Of a DNA stretch of 64,000 nucleotides, positions 12,278 to 22,979 are shown one piece after another. The DNA is from Seminavis robusta (taxonomy: Eukaryota > Bacillariophyta > Bacillariophyceae > Naviculales > Naviculaceae), in NCBI GenBank assembly GCA_903772945.1, contig CAICTM010000074.1, positions 62,001 through 126,000 of the forward strand, read 5' to 3'. Below the pieces are notes generated by a model. That model saw nothing but the letters and a program-made list of their open reading frames with translations. It was not told the DNA's origin and ran no database searches. How positions within the stretch are numbered: the stretch's first letter is position 1; every line of letters starts with the position of its first letter. The translations under genes and the position numbers were made by a program.

Positions 12278-13099
12278 TGTTGCGAAAGGTGACGGCTTAA
12301 ATAGGAACGGTTATCGAACCCGCCAATGTAAAGGGCTGGACGTGGAACCGTGTTTTCATAGAGTTAGTGTTCTTTCTTCAACCCTGGCAGGAGTGGCTGG
12401 CTTACTTCAATGACAAGGGAAGAACATGAGGCAAGTCTATGCATACCTCTCGGCCACTGGAGGATTGCACTGCTTCAACAATCTTCAACACTCCGGGTGG
12501 GGGAGGATCGGCACCTTCCATTATGTGGGCACCTCAGGTGCAATAAACCTACCGGTACACCTCCAGGGTGTGCACCTGAGATACCGTAGACTACTAGGGT
12601 GTGCGCACCGATTGAATCATTCCACCACAGACTGCCTTGCTTAGCCCCAACTTCATTCACTGCTTCCTAATAGTTACTTATTTTGAAAGGCGTAGGGATG
12701 GGAATGGCTGTATTGGAACCGGAATCCTCACCAGCGCTACCTGGTAATCGGCTGCTTCCATGGCTGCATGTTCAACTACCTTTCTGCATCGCACCATTTC
12801 GTTTAGTTTCTGCCACTGAGGTTGTTCGAGTCGTCCTCGGCTAGCAGCTGGCATTATCACTACTGTAGCCTCCCAGAGCTGGAAATCCACCAACTAAAGG
12901 ATTTAGTTGGCTGCTTCACTACATGAGTACCTCAACTATGGTCTCAGAGCGACCGGAAAACTTGCTCTATTTTTTACCGTAATGCAAATGTTTCAGCGGG
13001 ATCCACCCCCCTGGAAAGCGCTTGAACAACTCTGTGGCTTCATGATGACGGTAGTTGCCAGTACTACGGCATGCGCGCTAATTGGGTTGAGTTGTCCCT
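12278..13099. other. Intergenic 822 bp, with a 9-bp-stem hairpin
   Basis: No gene seen. A perfect short inverted repeat, CCAACTAAA then GGA then TTTAGTTGG, lies at 12890-12910. A looser CACCTCAGGTGC/GCACCTGAG pair lies around 12529-12582. Both sit between the end of one minus-strand gene and the start of another, and no function can be assigned. Confidence 0.4.
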
Positions 13100-14389
13100 T
13101 TAGCCTCTGTGATGAGCAATGCAAAACACATTCTCGGGTACACTGATTGTAGTAGTCGCCGCGTACTCATAATGGCGCTCGTCGCCCTTGCTGTTGTGCT
13201 TTCCCTTTTCTTGACGAAACGATTGGAGGTATGACTTTCCACCAGATTGACAAACTGCGGCCACCAGCTCACTACTAGTATCCTCCATACACAAAAAGTG
13301 TCGAACGGGCCCCTGGATGTTGTCGAGTGCCCCCTGCGGTTGCAGGACTTGTCCATCTTGATGAATGGAAAAGACACGAATACCGCTCTCGGCGCGAGAT
13401 CCTGGCACTTTAATGTCACCTCGGTTGGATACCAGTAGTGTCGAACCATCATTGGTCACGTACAATTCCGCTGCCAATTGCAACGCAATGCCCACGGGAC
13501 GACACCAAGGGGTCTTGAAAAAGGCAGGATCCAATGTGGATACTTCTTGGCAGCATGAGATTTTGAAATCAATCGTTCCGAGATCATCTACTAACTTGTA
13601 GACTTGTATCCGATTGAGGGATTCGTATAGGACGTAAATGTACTTGCCATTGGGATGAATGGCCGTTTTGCGGGCCCGTCGTTTGCATTTGAGCACGCAT
13701 TGAGTGATGAGTCTTTGAAAGTACCCGTAAATGGGGACATCGGAATAGCACTTGAATTTGGATTGTGGATTTCGAGAGATGGGTAGTCCCGTCTGTTCAT
13801 TGACGGTATACGTAAAGATGTAGTCTTGCGAAGGATCCACCGTCACTAGGCACTTTTGGCTGGGAGAATATTGGACGTGATGTAACGATGGTAGGCCTGG
13901 AAAGGCATCCTTGGGCTTTGTAATGCGGCGTCGGCCTGGATTCACTTCTGGCGTCTCAATAACCAGAATGGGCTTGGAAGGAAGAGCCTCGGCTCCATTG
14001 CTGCAGTCGAAAAAGACGAGCTTTCCATCATTGTGATGCGCCATGACAAAGGTGTTACCATCCGGAGAGAAGGTAGCATGGGCGGCATGTAACCCATGGG
14101 TAGACGATGATTCACCCAAGCGAATCAGTTTGCCACTTGGTTTTTGGATTTGAAACGTAGTCACACATGCCTCAGAAGCATTCCAATAAGATGTCAATGC
14201 GTAGACGACGGGAAATCTGGGGTGACAGGAGACCCATTCTGTGGAAATCCCATTGTAGACACCTTCTGGGAGTCCAAGAGGATTGGGCGCCACAGGATGG
14301 ATGGATTGAATCACCTCTCCATCTTTCACCACAAGGAGCTTGTTCGAGTCAGTGCCAAGGTACAAGAGGCCGGTCGATCCAGTGCTCAT
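13100..14389 (-). CDS. Lactonase-fold beta-propeller protein (6-phosphogluconolactonase-like)
   Basis: The protein has repeated beta-propeller blades typical of the 7-bladed lactonase family (PF10282): STEWVSCHPRFPVVYALT, HATFSPDGNTFVMAHHNDG, HHVQYSPSQKCLVTVDPSQDYIFTY, KTAIHPNGKYIYVLYESLNRIQVY, and TNDGSTLLVSNRG. Some members hydrolyse 6-phosphogluconolactone, others cyclic muconolactones. I chose the internal Met at 14389 (MSTGSTGLLYLG), giving 429 residues, because the propeller begins there. An in-frame Met at 14599 would add 70 residues that could be a mitochondrial-type leader or be non-coding. The gene is divergent from the plastid-protein gene starting at 14629, with a shared upstream region of ~240 bp. 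The substrate is unknown. Confidence 0.75.
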   Translation of the reverse strand: MSTGSTGLLYLGTDSNKLLVVKDGEVIQSIHPVAPNPLGLPEGVYNGISTEWVSCHPRFPVVYALTSYWNASEACVTTFQIQKPSGKLIRLGESSSTHGLHAAHATFSPDGNTFVMAHHNDGKLVFFDCSNGAEALPSKPILVIETPEVNPGRRRITKPKDAFPGLPSLHHVQYSPSQKCLVTVDPSQDYIFTYTVNEQTGLPISRNPQSKFKCYSDVPIYGYFQRLITQCVLKCKRRARKTAIHPNGKYIYVLYESLNRIQVYKLVDDLGTIDFKISCCQEVSTLDPAFFKTPWCRPVGIALQLAAELYVTNDGSTLLVSNRGDIKVPGSRAESGIRVFSIHQDGQVLQPQGALDNIQGPVRHFLCMEDTSSELVAAVCQSGGKSYLQSFRQEKGKHNSKGDERHYEYAATTTISVPENVFCIAHHRG

Positions 14390-14628
14390 GGTGTGTATAG
14401 GTCTCTTGAAATAACAGGAGACAACAAGAAAGTGAGGTGCTCTTTGTTGGCTTTTCCCTGAGGTGGCAATATTTGTGCGAAGCATGTTAGGGTTAGAACT
14501 TTGGAGATGGAAGAGCCAATGACGAATGCTGGCTGAGCTGTTGAATGTTTCCATCATCAGCAGATCGGAGGAGACAATGGCGTTGAGTGAACGCCACATT
14601 TCCCAGCGTTTGACGATCGACGATCACC

Positions 14629-15645
14629 ATGAAGTACGGATATAGCCTCGTCGCATCCTTGCTTGTGCTGGGACTCCAACCAAGTGGTGCCTTTACTTCA
14701 CTGCCTCAAAAGCGTGCTGAAGTCTCCAAGATTGGTCGCATCACTCCATCCATCAGCAGCCCAATAGTCTCCTACAACGACAACAACAAAAGTGCTAGTG
14801 GCCTCATTTTGGCGTCTTCAGAAAACAGTAATGAGGCATCGGAATCTTCGTGGGCATTTAATCCACTCTATGCCTCTCTGTGGCTAGGATTCCTCGGCTT
14901 TGCTGCCGCGGGACCTGGAGATTTCTTTTCTCCTGCCGACACGGCCATGATTACGTCTTACATTGAAAACCCGTCGGATCCAGGCTTTGCCGAAGGATTC
15001 CAGTTGGTGTTTAACTATCTAGGATTGTTGCCCATAATTATTGCCTGCACGGCAGTACCGCAAGCCTCGCAGAGAGGGTTGCCTCCATTGCCATTCTTGG
15101 TGGCGAGCTTTGGCGCGGGATACGCAGGCGTCGGTAAGCAAACAAAAACTACTTTCATCTGATGAAATAACTGTGTATTGTATTCGAGCACACTCACTCT
15201 CTAATTGCTCTTTGTCGTGTGTGCACAAGGTCCCTACCTATCCTTTCGAGCGCCACCAAGGGAAGAATTCATTCCTTCAGAAGCGGGCTGGTTCACTCGT
15301 AATGTCCTGGAAAGCAAACTATTGGGATGGGGGGTGGTAGCTGGAGCTCTGTTCCTCCCAATCTACGTCGGCTTTGCGGATGCCCTGCTGACAGACGCTT
15401 CTGCAGCGGTTCAGAGTTATGCGGACTTGTTTAGCGCTTCCAAATTCGTTAGTGCGTCCAGTATGGACCTGCTGATTCTCAATATCGTTGCCGCTACCTT
15501 GATTCCTCGCGATCTCAAACTTCGTCTTCCCGACATCGACGAGCAAAAAGCCAGGCTGATTGGTGCATCCACGCTGTTGGTGCCTGTCGTGGGAGCGGCT
15601 CTGTACTGCGCCCTGCGACCGGCGTTGCCGGCTAATGAAGACTAA
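14629..15645 (+). CDS. Plastid-targeted multi-pass membrane protein (two exons)
   Basis: Exon 1 is 14629-15133, the intron 15134-15229 (GTAAGC...CACAAG, 96 nt, phase 1), and exon 2 15230-15645, giving 306 residues. The N-terminus is a signal peptide (YSLVASLLVLGLQPSGAF) followed by a Ser/Lys-rich transit-like stretch; the GAF|TS junction resembles the diatom ASAFAP motif for import through secondary plastid membranes. The mature part has about four hydrophobic segments: FNPLYASLWLGFLGFAAAG, FQLVFNYLGLLPIIIACTAV, LLGWGVVAGALFLPIYVGFA and LIGASTLLVPVVGAALYCAL. The layout resembles uncharacterised chloroplast and cyanobacterial membrane proteins with an FNLMGVWP-type segment. Location is well supported; function is unknown. 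Confidence 0.8.
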
Positions 15646-15685
15646 TAAATCTTGTCAACTTGACGGCCAAATAGCTCAGATGGAT

Positions 15686-18323
15686 CTATTGCCTCTTCTC
15701 ACTTCCAACTGTAGTTGTATTCTTGCGCCATGCAACGGGGATCTTGTTCATATCAAGTCCACCGACGACATCGGCCATCTCTTCCGGTAGCCTGGAGCCA
15801 AGCAGCTGAGGTGAAGCCTGCCCCAGTATCGTCAAGCATTCTGCAGAAACCAAACCATCCTTTGCACATTTCTCAAACTCATTCAGGAGCAGCGAATCGC
15901 GACGTTCACCTCCCTTGCAGTTGAGGGCAATCCCACGAAAGACTAGTGGATAGGTTTTGGGGTTGGGACGAACCTTCGCACGTCGAAGGTGATTCAAAGT
16001 TCCAAGAATGCAGTCCAAGGCGGTCTCGCGATCGTCGGATGAAGCTTTCAGACACCCAATCAACACTGTGTTGAAAGGTATGGCGTTTGGCTGGGCAGCC
16101 CTGTTTCCAGACTGGTACGATGCCTCCATACGCCGTAGCAGCTGTGACATTCGATCATACTTTTCTGGCTAGAACAGTATGTGCCGTTCATGTGGTTGGT
16201 GAGTCGAGTTGACTACGATGGGAGTTGTCGATCATGTATGCATCTTCACTTACCAATCTTGTATAGCCCCAGGCTGTTATGCACGTCGAGTAACTAATCG
16301 CATCTGGCCTGCTTATTGACGAAACCGATCGCTCTTCCATTGCCTTGAGCAGCTGTTCACATCGTAAAGCTGAATCTTCCAGAGAGCTCTTTGCTAGAAT
16401 CTTCATGACGGTGTTGTAAGTGGCAGTCGTTGCTTCCACGACGACATCAGCAATATCTTGTGCCTTTGTCATTCTCTCCAAAAGTTCCAAAGCCAATCTC
16501 GGTGCATCTTCTCCCTTGCATTTGGACATGGCGTCCAATGCAATGTTGTACGAGAAAGAGTCCACCAGAGACGCGGTTCGGTCAGCCCTGATTTTCTCCT
16601 CCAGGTTGTAAAAGTATTCCAGAGCCTCCACTGGCTTGCCATTCTGTATCATTGCCGTCATGATGCTATTGTGTGTGACTGCATCGGCTGGAATTCCAAG
16701 ATCCTCCATTTGGTCCAAGAACTTCATTAGTTTGGCGTGCATATTGTTCTCATCCTGCCCGGTTCTAGCAACCGCCATGATGAGAGAGTTGAAGACATGA
16801 GTCATTTCCTGTTTGGGCTTGTCGTCGTTGTAGATTGTGCTCATGAGATCGACAACCGCCACAGCCCGATCCGGGCGACCCGTCCGTGACCAAGCCTGAA
16901 CCACCATGGAGAAGAGAAAAGTGGCATCTCCTCCAGCAAGAAGGTTTAATTCTAGACACTGTCGGAGAATGGCCTCGGACCGTTCAGCGGCATCGGCATG
17001 GCCACTCTTGGACCAAGCGGATATGACCGTGCTGTAGCTGATTGTGTTGGGTTTGATGGCATGCTGTATCATCCAATCCAGGACTTCTTCTGTTTCTTGT
17101 CCAGCATCACGACCTCCACGTTGTGCAATGGCGTTTAAAAGACCATTGAAAGACACTACCTCTGGCTTTGGCAGCTTGTTGCTGCTGTTTTCTTGCAACA
17201 TTTGAGTGATAATTTCCTTGGCCTTGTCCACTTTTCCTTCCTTGGCAAGCGCACTAATCACTGTGTTGATACCGTGAAGGGTGGGTCGTAGAAATGGGTT
17301 GGTATCGGCTTCCTGGATGATCCCCTGTAACGTTTCGTAAGCCAAGTCGGCTTGTCCGGAACAAAAGTAGTAGTACAAGACGGCATCCATGGCCAGAGAG
17401 TCTGGCACCAGCGGTACCACAGGATCGCCCCAGAGCCGTTGCATGGTTTGGACAAGGGGTTCTAGACGAGACTTGGTCTGAAATGTGAGTTGTTGCCTAT
17501 TTCGTCGTCGTCTCTGCTGCTTTCCATCGTGTTTGCAAAAGTGAAACAGCACCATGGCAAATGCCTCATTGATATTCTTGACATTGTTTTGCAGATTGTG
17601 GAGGCAATAGAATCGATTCCTGTCTATTTGTTGCTTCGCTTCGTCGGCATTATTCAATAATTCCCAGAGCAGCCTTTCTGCTTCATCCCACGTCTTTCTG
17701 CCTCCGAATGTATCGAGCCATGCTTCAATGGTCTGAACTACCGTAGATGACAACATTAGAAGATATCTATCATATTGGGACAAGAAACCCTCATAGATAG
17801 GCCTACGGTATCTATCATTGGCTCAACTCACCAATTGGTACAACTTGGCTCTCAAATCTTCTCGATGGCGATAGTTTGACCTGTTCAGATCAGTCTGGGC
17901 ATGGGATAGCAGACGATCTGCAAGTGGGCCCTTCTCCGCATGTCGAGGTAGATTGACCATTCGAATGAGCAATTCCTTGACTTGGAGTGCTACCATTCCA
18001 GCTGCCTGGTTTGTGGAGGTTCCCTCCAAAATCCTGTTGGCTTCTTGCTCAGCGCGCTTCCATTCTTTCGGACTGTTGGAATGGCGTGGTCGAGACGACA
18101 CCACCACCTTGGGAGGAAGGGACGGATCGGGTGTGGTGGAAAAGCACTGGAGTGGAAAATCATTATTCTGACTTTTTGGTCTTGGCAATAGCAGTCTCTG
18201 GCAATCGAGACTTGAGAAGGGCGCCAATCTTGACTCCGGCAATGTGGTATGGCGGAGGTATTGACGACCCAGACTGTACCATGCTCTCCTCATCCTGGTC
18301 AGTGCGTCGAATAATTCAGTCAT
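15686..18323 (-). CDS. Pentatricopeptide repeat (PPR) protein, three exons
   Basis: Exon 1 is 18323-17832, intron 1 17831-17733 (GTGAGT...GTTCAG, 99 nt, with CTAAT upstream of the acceptor), exon 2 17732-16254, intron 2 16253-16169 (GTAAGT...TTCTAG, 85 nt), and exon 3 16168-15686. Both introns are phase 0, giving 817 residues. Exons 2 and 3 hold successive ~35-residue helical repeats of PPR type: HGINTVISALAKEGKVDKAKEI, VSFNGLLNAIAQ, NTISYSTVISAWSKSG, VTHNSIMTAMIQNGKPVEAL, DSFSYNIALDAMSK, ATYNTVMKILAK, and NAIPFNTVLIGCLKA. Such proteins bind organelle RNA. The N-terminus (MRRAWYSLGRQYLRH) is Arg-rich and could be a mitochondrial leader. The gene is divergent from the ankyrin-like gene, with ~300 bp between starts. 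Confidence 0.85.
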
Positions 18324-18629
18324 CGCATCAGCTTCAGCTCTCTAGCTCCTCTCTCCGTTGGGCTCTCGTCATTGATGCCAAATACAAGCCAGTGAGGCGG
18401 TTTAACAAAAGGGGGGGAATATAGGTACTCGTATCCTTGGGAAATTACCTCCGAAGCCGAAGGGGGCCAGGCTGGCAAAAATGTCATTGGTTTTGTGGCT
18501 TCAGCGGGACAAATTGGGGGGAAAATGCAGAGGCATTTATCTGAGCACAGTGGATCAGTATATGTACTAGTACGGTACCTGGTACTATTAATAGTAAGCA
18601 CCGTCAGACGAAAAGGATTGATCGTCAAC

Positions 18630-19973
18630 ATGCCGGGCAAAATCGAAAATCTTGTGGAGGAAGGATCCTGGGAGGAGATGAGAAAGAGAATCAAGACATT
18701 AAATGACAGATATAGAAGCTGGAAGCTTCTGAAGCTTTGTACAGGCAAAGAAACCCCCGACGACATTATCGAAGCATTGCTTTCAAAGACAGAACCTGGC
18801 CATGGTTGTGATACAGACAACGGCTTCCGGTATATGTTCGGCAGCATTCGACGAAGTACAATGGGCTTTCATGCTCTATGTCTCCAAGCATGTGCATCTC
18901 CCCTTCGGCTGATATTGAAGAGATACTTCCAGACTTCAGGCAAACCAATTTGTTTGAGTGGCAATAGCCCACTTCGTGCGATATGGAGTGGCTTCCACGC
19001 TGCCTGTTGGAAGATGGATGACTTGCTCCAAGTTCAATCGATCCATGACCTTAGAAAGTTTTCTAGGGGAAAGCAGGAAGCATCAGACCTAAACAATTTG
19101 TGGGAGAAAACGGTACTTCTCATCAGGGCTTCTCAGGAAGATGGCATGAACAAGCCTTTGGAAGAAATCAACATTCTCGGCACACTCATTGAGAAACGTA
19201 TGTCTAATCTTTGTATTTGGATGGCTCTACGATTGCTGCCATCTTCATGTCTTTCCCATCGAGATAGTCAAGGAAGGATGCCACTGCACTTGGCTGTTCT
19301 CAGCCACAAACAGGATTACTACTGGCATAACTGGAGCGGTCTCCCGGCTTGTACCAGAGCTGTTATGGATGAATCAACAGTTTTTGATATGTTGATTAGC
19401 GCCTATCCTGACTCTGCCACTGAACCCGACAGTAACGGCTCTCTGCCTCTTCCTCTGCTGCTACGGGAATGCAATCGTTCTTTTGCTGGTCTAACCACGA
19501 AGGGTAAGGAGTTTATGATGAGATCTGTTCAGGCTGTTGCCAAACATGCGCCCCAAGTCTTGACCCTACCAAACCGAGACGACAATATGCTCCCTTTTAT
19601 GTTGGCCGCTCGTTCTAGTCTTGATCTGACATTTGCCATTCTCATTGAGCATCCATCAGTTTTGGCTTGTGGAACCAAGAAGGCCACTGACCGTGAAATC
19701 TGGCTTACCCGAAAGTTCAGCAAAGCCCAGACTCAGATTCAAAAGCTTGAGGATGAGAACCGGCAACTCAGAGCTTTGTTGGCTCAGCAGAAGCAACAAG
19801 AACCCGCCCCGCCCCTTCCACCGCGAGTAGCCCCTATCAAAATCTACAATCTACCTTCGCTGCAATTCCCTACTCCAAAACGCCGCAATGATATGGTTGC
19901 TGCCAGTGACGAGGATGCTCAGGTCTGCAGCGATCGCCCTTCAAAAGCTCGCCGTCTCGAACCTGGCTACTAG
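18630..19973 (+). CDS. Ankyrin-like protein with C-terminal coiled coil
   Basis: The start ATG at 18630 (context CAACATGCCGG) begins MPGKIENLVEEGSWEEMRKRI, giving 447 residues; an in-frame ATG at 18495 adds 45 residues that look like UTR. The protein contains diatom-style degenerate ankyrin units: DSQGRMPLHLAVLSHK (~residue 220) with AYPDSATEPDSNGSLPLPLLL (~270) and VLTLPNRDDNMLPFMLAA (~315). A short coiled coil follows (KAQTQIQKLEDENRQLRALL), then a Pro-rich stretch and a basic tail (PKRRND, SKARRLEPGY) that may be a nuclear signal. A protein-interaction role is inferred from the repeats; no catalytic domain was recognised. Confidence 0.7.
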   Translation: MPGKIENLVEEGSWEEMRKRIKTLNDRYRSWKLLKLCTGKETPDDIIEALLSKTEPGHGCDTDNGFRYMFGSIRRSTMGFHALCLQACASPLRLILKRYFQTSGKPICLSGNSPLRAIWSGFHAACWKMDDLLQVQSIHDLRKFSRGKQEASDLNNLWEKTVLLIRASQEDGMNKPLEEINILGTLIEKRMSNLCIWMALRLLPSSCLSHRDSQGRMPLHLAVLSHKQDYYWHNWSGLPACTRAVMDESTVFDMLISAYPDSATEPDSNGSLPLPLLLRECNRSFAGLTTKGKEFMMRSVQAVAKHAPQVLTLPNRDDNMLPFMLAARSSLDLTFAILIEHPSVLACGTKKATDREIWLTRKFSKAQTQIQKLEDENRQLRALLAQQKQQEPAPPLPPRVAPIKIYNLPSLQFPTPKRRNDMVAASDEDAQVCSDRPSKARRLEPGY

Positions 19974-20863
19974 TAGCCTAATTGTGTTTGAAGGTGAGTG
20001 GTTGGGCACTGGGCGCAGCGAATATACCCGCCTGTAACAGGACAACTAACTTCTCGTGTCGACGAACTAGGTGACACACGCTTATGCCTATGAGAATCCT
20101 GCAAGCCCAAGCACTTTGGCCCTCGCATTGTGTGTCACCCCTGATTCACCCACATACACTTCCTATCTTTGCATATTCTTCTCCAAAGCTTGGCCTACAG
20201 CCAGCTTTCGTATCCTAGCGAATAGCTCTAGCTAGCTAGGCCCCTCTATAGTAAAAGTTAGTTCACACAATTCGATAAGACGTTGCACTACCCATTACGC
20301 CATGTACTAGTGTTGTGCTTGCTTTTGGGACTGCTATGGCTTTGCCGGTCTTCAGTGAGCAGTAATTGGAGTTGGGCTTTTTGTTTCCCGTGGTCAGGGT
20401 ACCCTTCCAGGAGAGCGACGAAGGGAAGATTGCAGAGGACTGTTATGTAACGTTTTGTAGGAAGGTCATCATGCTAGCTAGATTGTTTATCTTAGGTAAT
20501 GGAGTTTTCAAGTGTATCTGCAGGAAAGATGTTTTTCGATGTGCAAGATTATCTGTGTGGGTGTGTTTCTTGGTCCGGGCATCGCAAGGATTGCTGGACG
20601 GGAAACTATAAAACCAAAAGCTGTAGGGATCGAATGAATCGATTCGATCGGAGGGAACCGCGACCCACGACGTGTTGATCCTCATGTGTACCATACAATC
20701 GTGTACATCATCTCTTTTGCGAGCCCGGTTTTCCGTGTTGGTTTGTTTCCGTGTTGGATCGTCAAACTCTTGTGTGATTTCCCTGGCAGCGACGCCCCTT
20801 GTGCTATCCCCTTGTCGGTGTTCTTTCTTTTCTCAGTTGGTTGGTTCACTTCGCTTGCTTCAC
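19974..20863. other. Intergenic 890 bp
   Basis: Between convergent genes. I see no coding or repeat structure apart from a CTAGCTAG palindrome near 20225. Confidence 0.5.
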
Positions 20864-22117
20864 TCACTTGTGTTTGTAGTAGACATAGATTCCCGACAAC
20901 ATGGTAAGGAATCCACCGAGAATAAAGAAGGAATCGGGCATGATCCATTCTTCTCCGAGATTTTCATCTCCCACGGCATAAAACAAGACCAAACCGAGTA
21001 CCCATACGAGCAATGTTCTACAATTCTTCCACATGTTTCTCGTCATGGAACTGGTGACTCCGGTGGTCATAATGTTGAAAATCCCAGTGACGGTAAACAC
21101 GGTCGTGAGGAGGAACAGGTAGACCATGGTCCAAGGAGATTGTTGCATCGACACTAGTGTCTCCATGGGCGGCGTTGGCGCGTACTGCAAGTAGAGTGGA
21201 ATGCCAAAGAGCAATCCAAAGAGTCCTTCCATGCCCAACAAGAGTGTGGCGGGAAAGTCTGTTTCTTGCAAGAACAATTCTTCGGCCATGTCTTGTCCCA
21301 CAGCCGTGATGCACTGTCCGACAATGAGAAGCGCTCCAATGGTTTGATCCCGTTGCAACTGTTCCGGAGACGCCGACGACACTCCTGCTGATTGTTGATC
21401 CTTTTCCAAAATGACATCGGCGGCATGCACGAGCCACAATCCGACAGCGACAATGGCCACTCCCGCCCACCGCCACGGATGAATGTGTCGTTTCCGGACC
21501 ATGCGTGCCACAACGACACTGAGTACCAGTTCGAGTCCACTCATGAGCATTTCGGCAATGCTGGCGGCGCAGTAGATGAAGGAAGCCCATTTCAAGGCGG
21601 CATTTGCTAAATTGAAGAGACCGGGAATGAGAGGTTTGAGTTGCCACGGAATGCAATGGACCCATGCAACGGCCTGGTGGGATTCCGCGGTAAGACCCGT
21701 TTGGGAGCCTTGGCGTTGCAGCGAAGGACGTTTGCTGGTGGTAGATTGTCGTTGTGATTGGTCTTCGTTCTCACTGCTGCTAGAAGATGCGTCTTCTTCT
21801 TCGACCGTGATGGAACAGCAAGTGTCATCTTCATGTTCTTGTATTTGCTTTTCAATATCTCCGTCTTCTTCTTGGATACTGAGGCGGGCATATTCGCGCT
21901 TGGGAGTGTTGTTATTATTATCTCCTTGGCTGCCTCGTCGACAGTACTTGGAAAATGCGTAGACCAGAAGAGCCATGGATTGCCCCGCGAGATAAAAGAG
22001 TGCTACCAAGAGAGGATGGTCAAATCCTAATTGATATAGAACCTTGACACCCACACTGCGAGCCGTGCCCGAAATGATCATGCCCAGAATGATCAACGAC
22101 GTCTGAAGAGAGTACAT
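20864..22117 (-). CDS. SLC35F6-like drug/metabolite transporter superfamily protein
   Basis: The 417-residue protein has about ten TM helices in the DMT (EamA-like) arrangement. The first helix LIILGMIISGTARSVGVKVL, then HPLLVALFYLAGQSMALLVY, matches the N-terminal signature of the SLC35F6 group. Later helices include AEMLMSGLELVLSVVVARM, WAGVAIVAVGLWLVHAADV, LLIVGQCITAVGQDMAEELFL, and a loop like ATLLLGMEGLFGLLFGIPLYL. The loop after helix 2 (~residues 60-150) is long, acidic and Ser-rich, larger than in animal members. The human relative is reported at lysosome and mitochondrion; the substrate is not established, and none can be assigned here. Confidence 0.8.
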   Translation of the reverse strand: MYSLQTSLIILGMIISGTARSVGVKVLYQLGFDHPLLVALFYLAGQSMALLVYAFSKYCRRGSQGDNNNNTPKREYARLSIQEEDGDIEKQIQEHEDDTCCSITVEEEDASSSSSENEDQSQRQSTTSKRPSLQRQGSQTGLTAESHQAVAWVHCIPWQLKPLIPGLFNLANAALKWASFIYCAASIAEMLMSGLELVLSVVVARMVRKRHIHPWRWAGVAIVAVGLWLVHAADVILEKDQQSAGVSSASPEQLQRDQTIGALLIVGQCITAVGQDMAEELFLQETDFPATLLLGMEGLFGLLFGIPLYLQYAPTPPMETLVSMQQSPWTMVYLFLLTTVFTVTGIFNIMTTGVTSSMTRNMWKNCRTLLVWVLGLVLFYAVGDENLGEEWIMPDSFFILGGFLTMLSGIYVYYKHK

Positions 22118-22979
22118 GGTTAGTTGCCGTTGCTGTTCTTGCTGTCAAAGGGAAAATTGTCGAGTTGGTTGCTTGGTTGGGTTGCTTGGTTGGAGTTGAT
22201 GTGGTTTTGTGATCGATATTCTCTGATCGCCTTCCTCAAATGGTGCCAGCAAGAGATAACAAGGACCACACCGTGACCAGTGACAAAGGTTGGAGAATGA
22301 AGCAAGATCCGCCAGCAACACTCTGGCAACACAAGCTCCCCACGAGCTAACCACGAGCCTTGGTTGTTATTACCAGCGTTGACCTCCTCTCAGTTGTTTC
22401 GTGCAGTTTGCGGAAGCAGTCTTGTGGCCGTGTGGTCGTGATGTCCGAAGGCAAGCTTTTTATTCTTTGAAAAGACTCATTCAGAAGTTGAAAAGACACT
22501 TCCATCATTCATGCGAGAGATCTTTGATGGTCACTCGACTAACTCGACTCACTCGTCATCCAGGAAGCGACAAAACCAAAGCGACAGAAGATGATAAGGT
22601 CGCCCCTCGCCGGTGGTGCGGTACCTTTAGTTAGGTTCAGGCTGGCTAGCTAGCGAGGCTGAATGGCTTTGAAGGCTGTGGTTCGATCTCTCTACATACC
22701 TGCCTACCTGATGGAGCTGGTAGCCACCTGGTGAGAGCAACGAAGAAAGTGTGAACGACTGATGGCGGGAATTCGTCGACGCGCAGCACCAAGCGTGAAG
22801 GCAACTGTGAATGGGATTTGATTTCCCTCTCAAGAGGGTTGCGCTCGAGGAAAACGAGAAGGGCAATCGTATTCGTGTAGCATTGGTAGGTAACCTACAG
22901 GCAGCTGCAAAAAGAGGAAAGATCCAAACCAAACGAGCAGCTTCATTTCCAATCTCTCATAACTTGCAACTTGGCCACT
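22118..22979. other. Intergenic, upstream of the SLC35F6-like gene
   Basis: Non-coding by eye. A GGTTGCTTGGTTGG-type short repeat lies at 22170-22195 and a CTAGCTAG palindrome near 22644. No credible gene. Confidence 0.4.

Noticed and set aside
12890-12910. Perfect hairpin CCAACTAAA/TTTAGTTGG as a terminator
   Set aside because: It lacks the context of a bacterial terminator, and eukaryotic 3' ends are not made this way. A 9-bp stem can occur by chance.
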